From assembly GCF_964204645.1 (NCBI RefSeq), contig NC_134032.1, positions 2,382,916 through 2,446,915 of the forward strand: DNA of 64,000 nucleotides, in the 5' to 3' direction. Every line of letters starts with the position of its first letter. Within the stretch, counting starts at the first letter, position 1. Made by a program: the position numbers and the translations under genes. Positions 23,714 to 34,030 of the stretch are shown piece by piece. The DNA is from Tubulanus polymorphus (taxonomy: Eukaryota > Nemertea > Palaeonemertea > Tubulaniformes > Tubulanidae). A model generated the notes under the pieces. It was not told the origin of the DNA, did not search any database, and saw only the letters and a list, made by a program, of their open reading frames with translations.

Positions 23714-24712
23714 ATCAAATGTATGACTAATTCACGAGACTTGAAATACTGACCAGATTCCGACCCGAGATTTGAAATAGTTGGTCCAACTAACTCGTGG
23801 TTCGAGACTCCATCCGAATCTACATAAAATCCTGCCGCCAAACCTATTTTAGGATGTAAACGAAACAATTATATAACTGGCCTAACTAACTTGATAATTT
23901 CTCAACTTCCAACACCAATCATTTTGTTTTTTTTTTCACTATTTATTGTAGTAGGCCTAGGCATGTCGTACCCTAATAGGGCTAGGCCTGTCAGGCTAGA
24001 CTTGACTTCAGCCCCTGGGCTTCATTCAGGTCTTAACTTTAACGATATTAAGAGACCAGACTTATTTTTTGGATGTGCAAGAGTGACTAGTTCTTGTTCG
24101 AAGGAGGGGCAAGGCCTGGGCAGCTAGCGCTACGTAGGTTGTAGGCGCTGAAAAACGCCAAACTTAAAAAAGTCCTTAAAACGCAAAAACAAATGACATT
24201 CGCTAGCCACTCATGAGGTATCTAACCATATGTATCATATATCATCGGAAAGCTTATGGCACCATCTACATCGGTATGTTGAGATAATTTCGTTTTCCCA
24301 AACCCCTAAGAAATAATTAGCGAATATGTATCTCGAAAGTCGTTAGTTTTGGCCTAACCGGTTTTCAGCAGCCAACCAGGCGCAGACGACTGACAAATTT
24401 CAACTTGTGACTACATATAGATCTTCAAAACCTGGTTGAGAATACATTAGAACGAAGTGGGCTCGAATCCCGTTATCCGTTTTCTCTACGGAACTGCGCG
24501 CGTACAGCTGGTCGTATTCGGTTAGTTTTCTATGAGAATGAACAAAGCAGGTGCGCGCACTTATTGTGCTGCCATCAATCGGTTTTCAAAAGAGGCTCAG
24601 AAAATCAATATTAATTGTTGACAAATTCTGTATCTACTCTACGGTCGTGTCCAGAAGAAAGCGTTCCGCATTATCTTTAAAACCGATATTAGAGCCCATA
24701 CCTCACCATTAT

Positions 24713-25483
24713 TTAAGTCTGCAAAAATTTTTAAATTGGCAGATATAAACAATTTTCAAATTGGACAATTCATGTATCGTATTAAATTATAGTATTAATG
24801 ATCTAGTTTATGGGTTGGGTGTGATAGCCTCTTAACTGGGAAACCCAAGTGGCAACCATGCTGTTGATGCTCTTGGAGTAAAGCTCCTAGATCTATGTAA
24901 AACTTCAGAATCACCAATGGTCGTGTTTCAGCTGACTAAACGGGTAAATCTGCTTGTTACAACCACCATGGTGCGTGCACCAAGTACAATTGGTTATTTA
25001 GTTGGAACTGGAGATTATTTTGTAATGTTGAAATGTTGTATATTAATCCAACATCTGCGCACTGTATTCTTTGTAAGCTATCTACTCTAATCTAAACTGG
25101 TTCCTTCCATATCCCCCTCACGCACGGTTGCTTACAATTCCACCTCCGACATCGCCCTTACCATTGGATTTTTTGTGAGCCTTGTTCTGATGTCGCAAGA
25201 TATATAATTGCTCCCTCTGCTGCGGATATCCAGTCAGAAATTACAAATGCCATTGACAATATCTCTGGTGTCAATATCTCTTTGATTAATAACATCCTTG
25301 TCAAAACTGCAACGCGCAGGCAGCGGAGGAAACCCTTCGGATTACTTCAGTAATATGACGACTAATGAAAATGCGTATAACTTACACTTAGTAAATTGAA
25401 TTGGAAGAAGTGGTGAATTTGAGTGTATCGAGAAAAGAAAGTACGACTTACAGTTAGTTAAGAGCGATGAGACAAACGATTTC
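24713..25483. other. ~770-bp insertion in tandem copy 2
   Basis: Absent from copy 1, where CACCATTATC runs directly into ATCGACGTGAC. The insert starts TTAAGTCTGCAAAAATTTT and ends near GACAAACGATTTCA. No TIR, long duplication at the ends, or recognisable protein was seen; only a two-base ambiguity (AT) surrounds the junctions. Alternatively copy 1 suffered a deletion. Confidence 0.6.
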
Positions 25484-26068
25484 AATCGACGTGACTCATC
25501 CGATGACGACTTCAGAGAGTTTCACTAAGAAATCACCGACGATTCTGAACAAACAGTATTTCAATGGTACAGGTGAAGAACTTGCTCCAGATCGTTAGAC
25601 AACAAACAGTGTTGCATCCCGAGTTGCTGATTTTTCTTTTCAATTATCTGCACTAGTGTCACCTCGCAGCAATTATATATAACTGCACGTGCTGCCGCCA
25701 ATCTAACGCTCCCGATAATAGATTGCGTAGTCGTGCCGAAGATCTAACAAAAGCGACGATAAGAGGAGGTTGCTGCTGCTGCTGCTGCTGCGATCGAATT
25801 AGAATTGATTCCTGTGTTTCCAACTCCCTGTTTTGTTTTCGTTTCGTTGTCGCTAATTGGGCGCCGGAATCGATGGGTGAAATAAGCAATTAATTAATTT
25901 CATTGAATGACGTCATAAGTTGTAAAATCAACGACCAGAAATGGTTAAAGACGGTTCTTTATTTCATGAGGAATAATCTCCTAAAAATCCTAGACCTTCC
26001 AGAGTGACTAGGTTGGAACACGAGAATAAAATAAACGACAAAAAATGCCGATAACCTTAAGATACGCC

Positions 26069-26139
26069 TTAAGATGGACTCGAACCTGCGACCTCCAGCG
26101 CGCGCCAGACTAGCACGCTAATCACTCGACCATAGACCA
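26069..26139 (-). other. tRNA-like pol III promoter sequence (copy 2)
   Basis: Duplicate of 23112-23182 with one base changed (CTAGCACG for CGAGCACG). The same A-box-like and B-box elements are present. Confidence 0.5.
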
Positions 26140-26757
26140 GTAGTGACTGACGAAGTTTGTAAGTTTGTCTAGCGATTGAAGTGGCTAGTGACCAGTCAGA
26201 TGATTAAGTGACTTGGTGCATGGTGACTGTTGGCCGTTTCTACGGCCCGCTCATTCTATGGTTACTGCAGTACCTTATCGGCCCTAAACCCTCTCTGATT
26301 ACGAGTCGCCCATTGTAAGAAATCAAACTAATATAGTTTGTGTAGGCTGCAGTTCATGTATTTCTTGCTATATTTGGCATACATATACACATAAACATAC
26401 GCCTACATCAATAAATCTACGACATTTGATTTCGCCTGTTTAGTCACGGAGTCGTCCACTAGATGGCGCTATATTCACCTGTGCGGTGTTATTTGCCAGT
26501 CGCCCGAATAAATGTTTCAATATTCTGGAGTTTATAGGCCGCCTGCACATGTACCTCTTCTTCTTGCGGCGACGCGCCGGAGAGCGGCCATTTTTCTTTG
26601 TAAAACGTATCTTGCAGATAACAAATTTCTGTCGTCCTAGAAACAAATCGAAAAACCGTTTTAGTTTGAATGTTCACTTAGGAAGTCGACTAGAGACCCT
26701 GTCTCCGGCTGAATGGTTGTGTTGAGCGAATTTTTTCACGACAAATTTGACAAATTT

Positions 26758-29700
26758 TCAGTGACTATCTTCACTGGCTGCTAGAGATACCCTACCGTTT
26801 GACTCGTCTGGATGTTGCGCACTTGGAGCTGGAGTCCTGGTACTTGGAGTCGAAGTTATCTTCGAATTTTGAGTCGTTGTTGATGTTGGAACGAGAGTCG
26901 TTGGAGCTGGTGTCATTGGAGCTGGGGTCGTCGGAACTGGAGTCGTTGGAGCTGGAGTCGTTGGCACCGGAGTCGTTGGAACTGGAGTCGTTGGAGCTGG
27001 AGTTGTTGGAGATGTATCCGGTGTCATACAAGACGCTACTAAATCCTTCATCTCCAGGTTAGAATCGATCCCGTCAAACTGTTGCGTCATACTTTCATCC
27101 GTTCTCACTTTTGTACAATTTACTACAGAACAAACGAGAAGATGAAGTTAATCAACGCCTTGAAAAATAAAACACATTGCGTAATGTTGTCGATAACGAA
27201 TTATGTGATACAAATTGTATATTAAGAATAATATTGTATTTGTACAGATGGATCTCGCGAGAACCCTCGAGAAAATTACTTCGGGAAACGCGACGGGATC
27301 TCGTGAGAACCTTCGAGACACTTACGCGAACATGATTCGTCTCTGTTAACGTACGGTTTGACGGAAGATACGAAAACTCTATCGCACCAACAACTGCAGG
27401 TGACCGGATAAAGCAAAGCGTTATAGCTGCACACATTCCTGTCACCACAATCTGAAAACAATCAAATAAAAACAACCAGAATAAAATTGTTGTTTATAAT
27501 GGTGATCTACCGACTGAAACAACTTAAGGAGTTTCAACAAAAGACGTCCACGCTAAATTTCAAAGTTTTGACCTCCCTCCCCCATGCCCACATATAAATG
27601 TCTACATTGAACTACCCCTACCTCCATCGGAGTAAGAAAACGACCAAAGAATCATCCAGTCATAAGAGATAATGTCTTTTTCCTTCATTTATTTTATATT
27701 CCCCAGCCCAATGCGTTACTTGAAACTCACCACATAACTGATATTCTGCGTTGAAGTTGTCGGGACAATCCAGTGAAGGTTCCGCACTCGACATTCGCTC
27801 ACTGTTTTGACGAACTTTCCTATGGTAAAGCAAAAATAATCAGGATGAATTAGAATTTGCAGATGTTCCTGGAATCATGGATCGTCATCTATCAGAATTT
27901 ACCGGAACTGACTGAATTCCGATGGAGCTACTAAAGACATGTTGTTCGAAAAGACCATAATCATAGCTCGCCATCTTTTGGAACTTTCCAAAAATTACTG
28001 AATGTCCGGAATTGTTAAGTTAAACGAAAATCCAAAAGGTAGGATCATTCCCGAATTAATGATTTATGTTTAATTAGGAACCAATTAGAATTTACAATCA
28101 ATGGGTTCGAACCTAGGACCTCTCTTATCATCGATTCAGCATCTGAGACCAACTCGGAATCAACTCGGTTTCGAACCCGGGACAGCCTGATTATGATAAT
28201 TTGCTTATTAGGTCGGTTTAAAGCTCTTGAGATTTTTTCAAATATTCGTTTTGTAAATATTTGTTTAAACTTTTGCGTGAGAGGACGTCAGTTGGGTGGC
28301 CTAGCTCAGCCAGTTTTAGTGGAACAAACTTGATAGGTGTTTATTGAACCAGCACAGATTGAGGCAGCTGAACTGAAACATCAACCTTTAAAATCCATTT
28401 TATGCTGTAATGAAAGATTACCAAAAAGTCTCTTTGAAGACAACCCAATTCTAAAGGAGAATTTTCGGTAACATTTCAATGAAATGATCGATGTTTTTAG
28501 TTAAGCTGCTCATCTGTGCTTGTCCAACTAAACAACTTTATCAGATATGTACTACTGAAAAGACAGCTCAGCAGGAACCCGACCCGGCGCAATTTGATAT
28601 TGACACTAGACACCAATTCTGCAAGCTCCATGCGGGTGACTCCATGATCAATTCTAAACTTGAGTGAAATGCTAAATACCTGGGGGCTATGTTACAAACG
28701 AGCACGTTCTTTTGCGGTGAACACGCCTTCAGACCGCAGCCCAACTTCATAGCAGTAGCATGTTCAAACTATAACATTGAAACAAGAAAATATAATCATA
28801 GAAATCAAGCCATTTTTAGGATCCCTGACATGATTGACATAGCGCGTTACATCTTGAGTTTGTGGAAAACTTTAAAATAAAACTTTTAAAAATTGAAAAA
28901 ATAAGATAATTAGTTCTTGAATAAACGAATTTGTTTTGGTAATACAAAACTTTTTTTTCGAATCGACGGGAGGTGCTATAAGCTCTTACTTTCACCGCAT
29001 TATCCGGGGAGAGGAACATCGACAGAAATTGATTCGTCGTTCCGTCACTGAGTTCTCCAGCCGCATCCATGAGAATACCCGCGTAGTCACGTGACTCGGC
29101 CGCAGTGACGTAATTCCGGTAGACGTTCATCACCTCATCCGCCATTACTAACACCAACTGATCCACGCGACCTCGACCTGAATCGTATAGATTATATTAT
29201 TGAATGATGACGTCATTAGGGTTGTACGGAGGGAGGTCTCATGTTTTATTTCTGGATGGTTGTGTATTACCTGGTATATAGTTCCTCGTTTCGGATATGA
29301 CGGTATCGGGACAAGTGGACGCGTAGTTTTCAGCCATACGACTCAATACTGTATCCCAATACTGAAACACAATAACATCGGCAATATCGAGTTTACGTGT
29401 AATGAGAAGAGAAAATTATCATTTAAGTGTCTGGCTCCCGGTTATTAAATGGTTCCTAACAAAATCGGGGGCTGTTCATAACGCGCGCGAAATGTGCCCA
29501 TTTTTAAGCGTTACGTCCACATGGACTGACTTCCATCGTCTGTCTTCCATATGCAATGGATTTGACACCCAGCACAAAACCTGTCACTTAGAGTCAAAAA
29601 CCGGCTCTACTTAGGACCTGCGAGTAACATCATTAGTTAACACTGACTACCCAACTATAACAAGCAGCACACACGTGCAATTCGATCAGCTAATCAAGTT

Positions 29701-30965
29701 TCATTAGTTGTTCATAGTCACAGTATAATGGTGGTCGTGCATTTTCCAACAGTGCCCCAAAGTGGGACGAGTTTCCTATCACAGCCGGGAAGTCACTTCC
29801 ATCGATGGAGCAGTTAAAATGCTTTCTTTGTGGAGGCATTTTTAACTTGTAAATCGCCCTGGTGAAGCTCTTTATAAATCGCTTTGATAATTATCATTAT
29901 TGTAGTTTTTGTCATTGTTATTACTAGCTTACCATACGGAACATGTATCTGTTTCGATCGCGGGTCATTTTCAGAGTTCTATAACTGTTGACGATTTTTG
30001 TCAAAACGTCTCGTGAGGCGCCGTCCATTTCTGAAACAAAACCAGACAGGGAGGGGATTCGATCCCGGGGGATGTTCATCGAAATTTAGACAGGACGAGA
30101 AAGGGACCACTTAAATGAAGTCCATTGGATATCCGAAATAAAAATCTAGCTGAAATTTCAATCTTGCAAACATTACAATCTTCGTTATTATTTTGACGCT
30201 ATTTCAGTTCATCACAACTAGAAACAGCATCTGGAAAACACTCTAAACATTTAAGCTATTATTACGTGTTCTGAAAATAAGGATTGACCCTCTGATTCAC
30301 TTGATTCGTAGATTTGATTGGATTTGGTGTCCCTTGCAAACCCACCACACCTGCTGCCGCGAGCGAAACCGAGGGTTTGATTTTGAAATCGGAAATCTCG
30401 AAGTACAAAAGTACATAGTTGTGTGATCGGCGGTCGAGTTTACAGAATTTTCTGTTTTTATCGATTTAGCGGTATTCTTACCTGAGTCGGCGCCTCTTTT
30501 CAGACACATGGCGTGATCGGTAGCGAAACGTTCGAATCGCGCATCACAAGTCGTACCCTAAAAACCAGTCACGTGGTCAATTCATTAGAACGTAGTTTTG
30601 ATGGATTCGAATAATCATCCAGGTATCACTATACGGATTGCGTTTCTTACCCGAATCGCTTCAATCAAATAACCAGCCGTCAGCGAAACTGTGGAGGTAA
30701 AAGGAAAAAATGATATCCTTCACTAAATGACAAGACGTTTATGTTTTCTTTTTCAGAAAACCCAGTTTCGAAAGCTCTCGCGAGAAAACCACATTATCTA
30801 CAAATTCTCGCGTGAGAAATCCAAAAAGTTTTGAATGCTCGGGTGAGAACAAAAACCAGCAAACATTTTTTTTTTAACATGTCATCCAACATAAATAACG
30901 GTTTTTACAGTGGAAAAAATTGACGCACCTTTTATGAGAAAACCAATCGTTGAGTTTGATTTCAT
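26758..30965 (-). CDS. Secreted CAP-superfamily protein with Cys-rich and Thr/Pro tail
   Basis: Ten exons, all with GT/AG sites and matching phases: 30965-30929, 30688-30651, 30557-30482, 30030-29933, 29361-29271, 29177-28990, 28768-28680, 27819-27731, 27451-27326 and 27122-26758. They give 398 residues. A hydrophobic N-terminus (MKSNSTIGFLIKVSLTAGYL) looks like a signal peptide. The CAP (CRISP/SCP/PR-1) fold is suggested by VLTKIVNSYRTLK, FRMYWDTVLSRMAENYASTC and the signature MKLGCGLKAC plus VLVCNIAP. The HxTQxVW box is degenerate (EHATAM). A ten-cysteine module follows (LDCPDN...CDCGDRNVC...CSCWC...DESCS), then a mucin-like tail of TTPAP/TTPVP repeats encoded by a 15-bp minisatellite (about 26885-27010). 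It is probably extracellular and O-glycosylated. The gene model is strong; the CAP assignment is good but divergent. Confidence 0.75.
30775..30850. repeat. TCTCGCGAGA-type repeats in first intron of the CAP gene
   Basis: Three spaced variants (TCTCGCGAGA, TCTCGCGTGAGA, CTCGGGTGAGA) sit between AAAACC and TTTTGAAT tracts, closely resembling the internal arms of the foldback element at 472-809. Probably a relic of that family. Confidence 0.45.
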
Positions 30966-32075
30966 TATGGCTACAGCGGTCTGGATGCGTGGCGGCTCCG
31001 AAATTCGATATGTTAGACTTGCTTTCGGTCTCCTAACTCGTCTCCTCCCTTACCGAATACCGCGGGACTTCTGACTAATCATCCAGGCCCTGTGCGCTGA
31101 TCATTGCATTAATATTCAGTGTTGATTGATTGAAGATCCATAAAAACCATCTGTTAGCATCTCAGCCGAGTGAGACAACAATTATAACTACGTGATGATC
31201 ATATTTTCAATAGTCATTAGGAACCGAATTCAATATCTCAGTATTGACTCATATCACCTGGAGGGATATTTAAGTGCGTCTTAGTTCGTCGTGATCAGGG
31301 TTATTAGGTACTTACAAAGGTTTACGGTTGTCAAATGGAAAAAATGAAAAGCTCAACTTCCGAATGGTCAAAACTGAAACAAAACTGAACAAAAGTGAAA
31401 CTGATACTCACGCGGTATAGAAAATTGATCTTGGGTAAAGAGTTCAAGTATCCGAACAACCATAAAAGCGATAACGTTGAAAACCTCATTTTCTAATGAG
31501 TAAAAACGGTTTATTAAACACGAAATTTTCGAGATCGTATCCCCTCATCAGATGAATACAAGTGAATCAAACAGATAGACCTTTATAGATTTAAGTATTG
31601 AACGCGAGAAATTCACCATATCATATTTTAATCACGACAGGGTAACGACTTGTTTTATGAACTCATTGGCCAGTCAAATTCGGCGTCGGTTATAGCGTCA
31701 AAGTAAGTAGAAGGGGTACCGAGTTCCAATTCCCGGCTGCATACGAAGACTCCGCTCTAGTCACCGTAATTTATTTAAATTTAACCAAATACCGACTAAG
31801 AAATCAGGGAATTTAGGATTTTCACGCGAATGATCAGATAATGTGTATGGAATTTCACCGATGCAGCCAGCCAGAGTACGGCTGGGTCTACTATAATTAG
31901 ACTGTTGTAGTCACTAACTCCGGAATCACGTGTAACGACATTACCAATCGTCAATCAAATGTTAGAATCATTGACTCTAAGAGTTCGCAGGTCATAAGAG
32001 TTTCACTGTCGCACTTTTTTATAGAAAATATTCTGGTCATTTTCTTTGTCCCACGGATTTTGATGGAAAAGGAAT
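30966..32075. other. Intergenic between CAP gene and GPCR
   Basis: Contains the presumed promoter region of the minus-strand CAP gene. A hammerhead-like motif lies at 31527-31551 on the minus strand (see findings). No other gene seen. Confidence 0.4.
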
Positions 32076-33035
32076 TCAAACGGCTTTCAATAAAAGAAAC
32101 ATCGTTTTTCTGAATTGCTTGTTTACAATTATATAAAGTATGAAATTGACACACGAATTAAAAAGTGATGTAACCCCGTAAATGTGATGCATAATATCCT
32201 TGTGATATACGCGGCCTCCGAACTTACCGAGAAAACCTGGCAATTCTAGAACGGTAAAAACAATACTCATTGTAAGCACCATTTTAGTTGCTTTAGTCTG
32301 ATTTTGAGAGGTTGAGATCTTGGTCGCCGAGAGAGTTTTTTGGCGTTGTTTACTTTTGACATATAAGACAACAATGAGAGCAATGTTTGCAGCGAAAACT
32401 AGAATATTTGAAATAATAATTCGTATAATTGGTTCTATGTATCTGTTCATTAGAACAAAAAATGGTTTATTTCGTCTTATGGCTATGTAATGAAGGAAGC
32501 GGAATCCTTCATATCTTCCGGACAATACTACAATGAGTGTCATGGGATAGTAAGTACATAAAGATATTGATAATATACCCGTGATTATGATGACTGGTTT
32601 TAGGCTGCGTTTAATTTGTAGCGGGGAAATTATAGTAACCAATCTTTCGCACTGAATTATGACGGTTAGGTAATTTCGAAACACAAGAAATCCTTTAGCA
32701 AATATAATTCCCCATATATTTAAGTTTATCGGAGAAATTCGGTTATCAGGAAATTTCTTAACAGACTCTAAACCGAATCGCGCATAGTGAATGTAATAGC
32801 GAACTGGGTTCTGAATGAAATTCGACAGTAAAAACACGATGTCGACGAGTGCGAGGTATTTCAGTAAATCGATGCAGCGGTTCTTAGTTTTCAGTTTGTG
32901 GAATACGACGATAACCATTCCGTTAAACGTGGCACCGACTAGAACCAGTGCCGGAGTGATGTACGCTATACCTAGCCATCTAAACTCCCCTGGCGTATGG
33001 TAAACATATGCTCGTGTATTGTTCATTATTTTCAA
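32076..33035 (-). CDS. Class A (rhodopsin-like) GPCR, peptide-receptor type
   Basis: Intronless 319-residue frame with seven hydrophobic segments. TM1 is AYITPALVLVGATFNGMVIV (GxxxN). The DRY position at the end of TM3 reads CER (VIIQCERLVTI), an uncommon first residue. TM7 carries NSCVNFILYIIV, a variant of NPxxY, followed by a basic helix-8-like KQFRKT. The long second loop before TM5 and the short third loop (KSKQRQKTLSATKIS) fit peptide-type class A receptors seen in large numbers in invertebrates. The first Met is at 33035, with a second in-frame Met three codons later. The ligand cannot be assigned. Confidence 0.8.
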   Translation of the reverse strand: MKIMNNTRAYVYHTPGEFRWLGIAYITPALVLVGATFNGMVIVVFHKLKTKNRCIDLLKYLALVDIVFLLSNFIQNPVRYYIHYARFGLESVKKFPDNRISPINLNIWGIIFAKGFLVFRNYLTVIIQCERLVTIISPLQIKRSLKPVIIITGILSISLCTYYPMTLIVVLSGRYEGFRFLHYIAIRRNKPFFVLMNRYIEPIIRIIISNILVFAANIALIVVLYVKSKQRQKTLSATKISTSQNQTKATKMVLTMSIVFTVLELPGFLGKFGGRVYHKDIMHHIYGVTSLFNSCVNFILYIIVNKQFRKTMFLLLKAV

Positions 33036-34030
33036 ACGATCCCGTTGGTTTGCAGCAGTTCTCTGTTACTATCATCTAAACTGAAACATTCGCATTAGTT
33101 CCAATTTTATACAAATTTGTATCAATGTCATTGAAACCAATCATCTTGCAGGCAAACTAATTTGAACAGGAGGTGTGATACGAGAGCTTCAATAGGAAAT
33201 TGAAAAGCTGAAGCGGTGAAACCTCTGGAATTCGGATATTAGCTTTTTTACTTAGAATATTCGCAACAATAGAGAATAGAAAGGTGTTTAAAGTTTGATT
33301 CAAGTCGCTACAATGTTTTGGAAACGTTTTAAAGCTGGGTACTGATTACTTGTTCCGTTTTCTATACAGAATATTAGTTTCCGAGAACTACCCGAGAAGT
33401 AATAGGGGGTTTCAATGGGGTTGTGTTAAAATTGTAGTTGCGGTTAATCCAATATGACAACGGTCATGTGATCCAAGATGGTGCCCGTCCAAGATGGCGG
33501 CGGTCACGTGCATCCCCCCATGATTCAAAAATTGAGATGGATGCTCCCACTAGCTGCTATAGTCAAAGGGCTAATCGGATATCGTATCTCTACGTATGTA
33601 TGCGCTAGTAGAGGCCCATGTGAAATCGATCTGATTGATACATTAGCCTTAAATGTCTGAAAGGGTCTCGTTTACAGTGAGTGCCAGGGTTCGATTCTAT
33701 TGCGGAACGTCTCGTTGTTACTATCGCCTGGACGCATGAAGGTGAACTCAATTATCCTCCACAATCCTCGAAGTTGTCAATATGAACACTACAAAGGCTT
33801 GATCCTTAGTGTCGTTGAGCCCAGTAAGGTCAAAATTCTCATTGGCGCCAATGTTCCGAAAGCGCATCTTCAATTAGATGGTTCGTTCTGGTTCTGTTAT
33901 AGTAAGCAGCCAAAAGTTTAACGTACCCCGCTTGGTTGGTGTGTATTGATTGGCCTTTCGAGCTATGAAAATGACTTTTGATCTCACTGTACATGTTTTT
34001 CTGAATCATCATCCCGAAATCCACCACAGG
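33036..34030. other. Intergenic between GPCR and LINE
   Basis: No gene recognised. The frames at 33478-33660 and 33700-33921 lack any recognisable feature. A B-box-like GGGTTCGATTC occurs near 33688. Confidence 0.35.

Larger units (their letters stand above)
23714..26670. repeat. Tandem duplication, copy 2, with ~770-bp insertion
   Basis: Second copy of 21529-23713, directly abutting it. The copy is interrupted between about 24713 and 25483. The last shared base is in TTAGTTTGAA at 26670; unique sequence (TGTTCACTTAGG) follows, leading into the CAP gene 3' end. Confidence 0.85.

Noticed and set aside
26799-27062. Plus-strand Leu/Glu-rich frame opposite the TTPAP repeats
   Set aside because: Complement of the CAP gene's last exon; the 15-bp repeat keeps all frames open.
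27250-27325. Duplicated splice donor next to CAP exon 9 (two GATCTCG(C/T)GAGAACC(C/T)TCGAGA copies)
   Set aside because: The direct repeat is real, but only the copy at 27325-27324 keeps the reading frame and phase with the last exon; the other is treated as intronic.
28097-28180. Two B-box-like sequences on the minus strand (GGTTCGAACCC and GGTTCGAAACC types)
   Set aside because: No convincing A box or tRNA fold; they lie in an intron of the CAP gene and may be SINE debris. Not strong enough to call.
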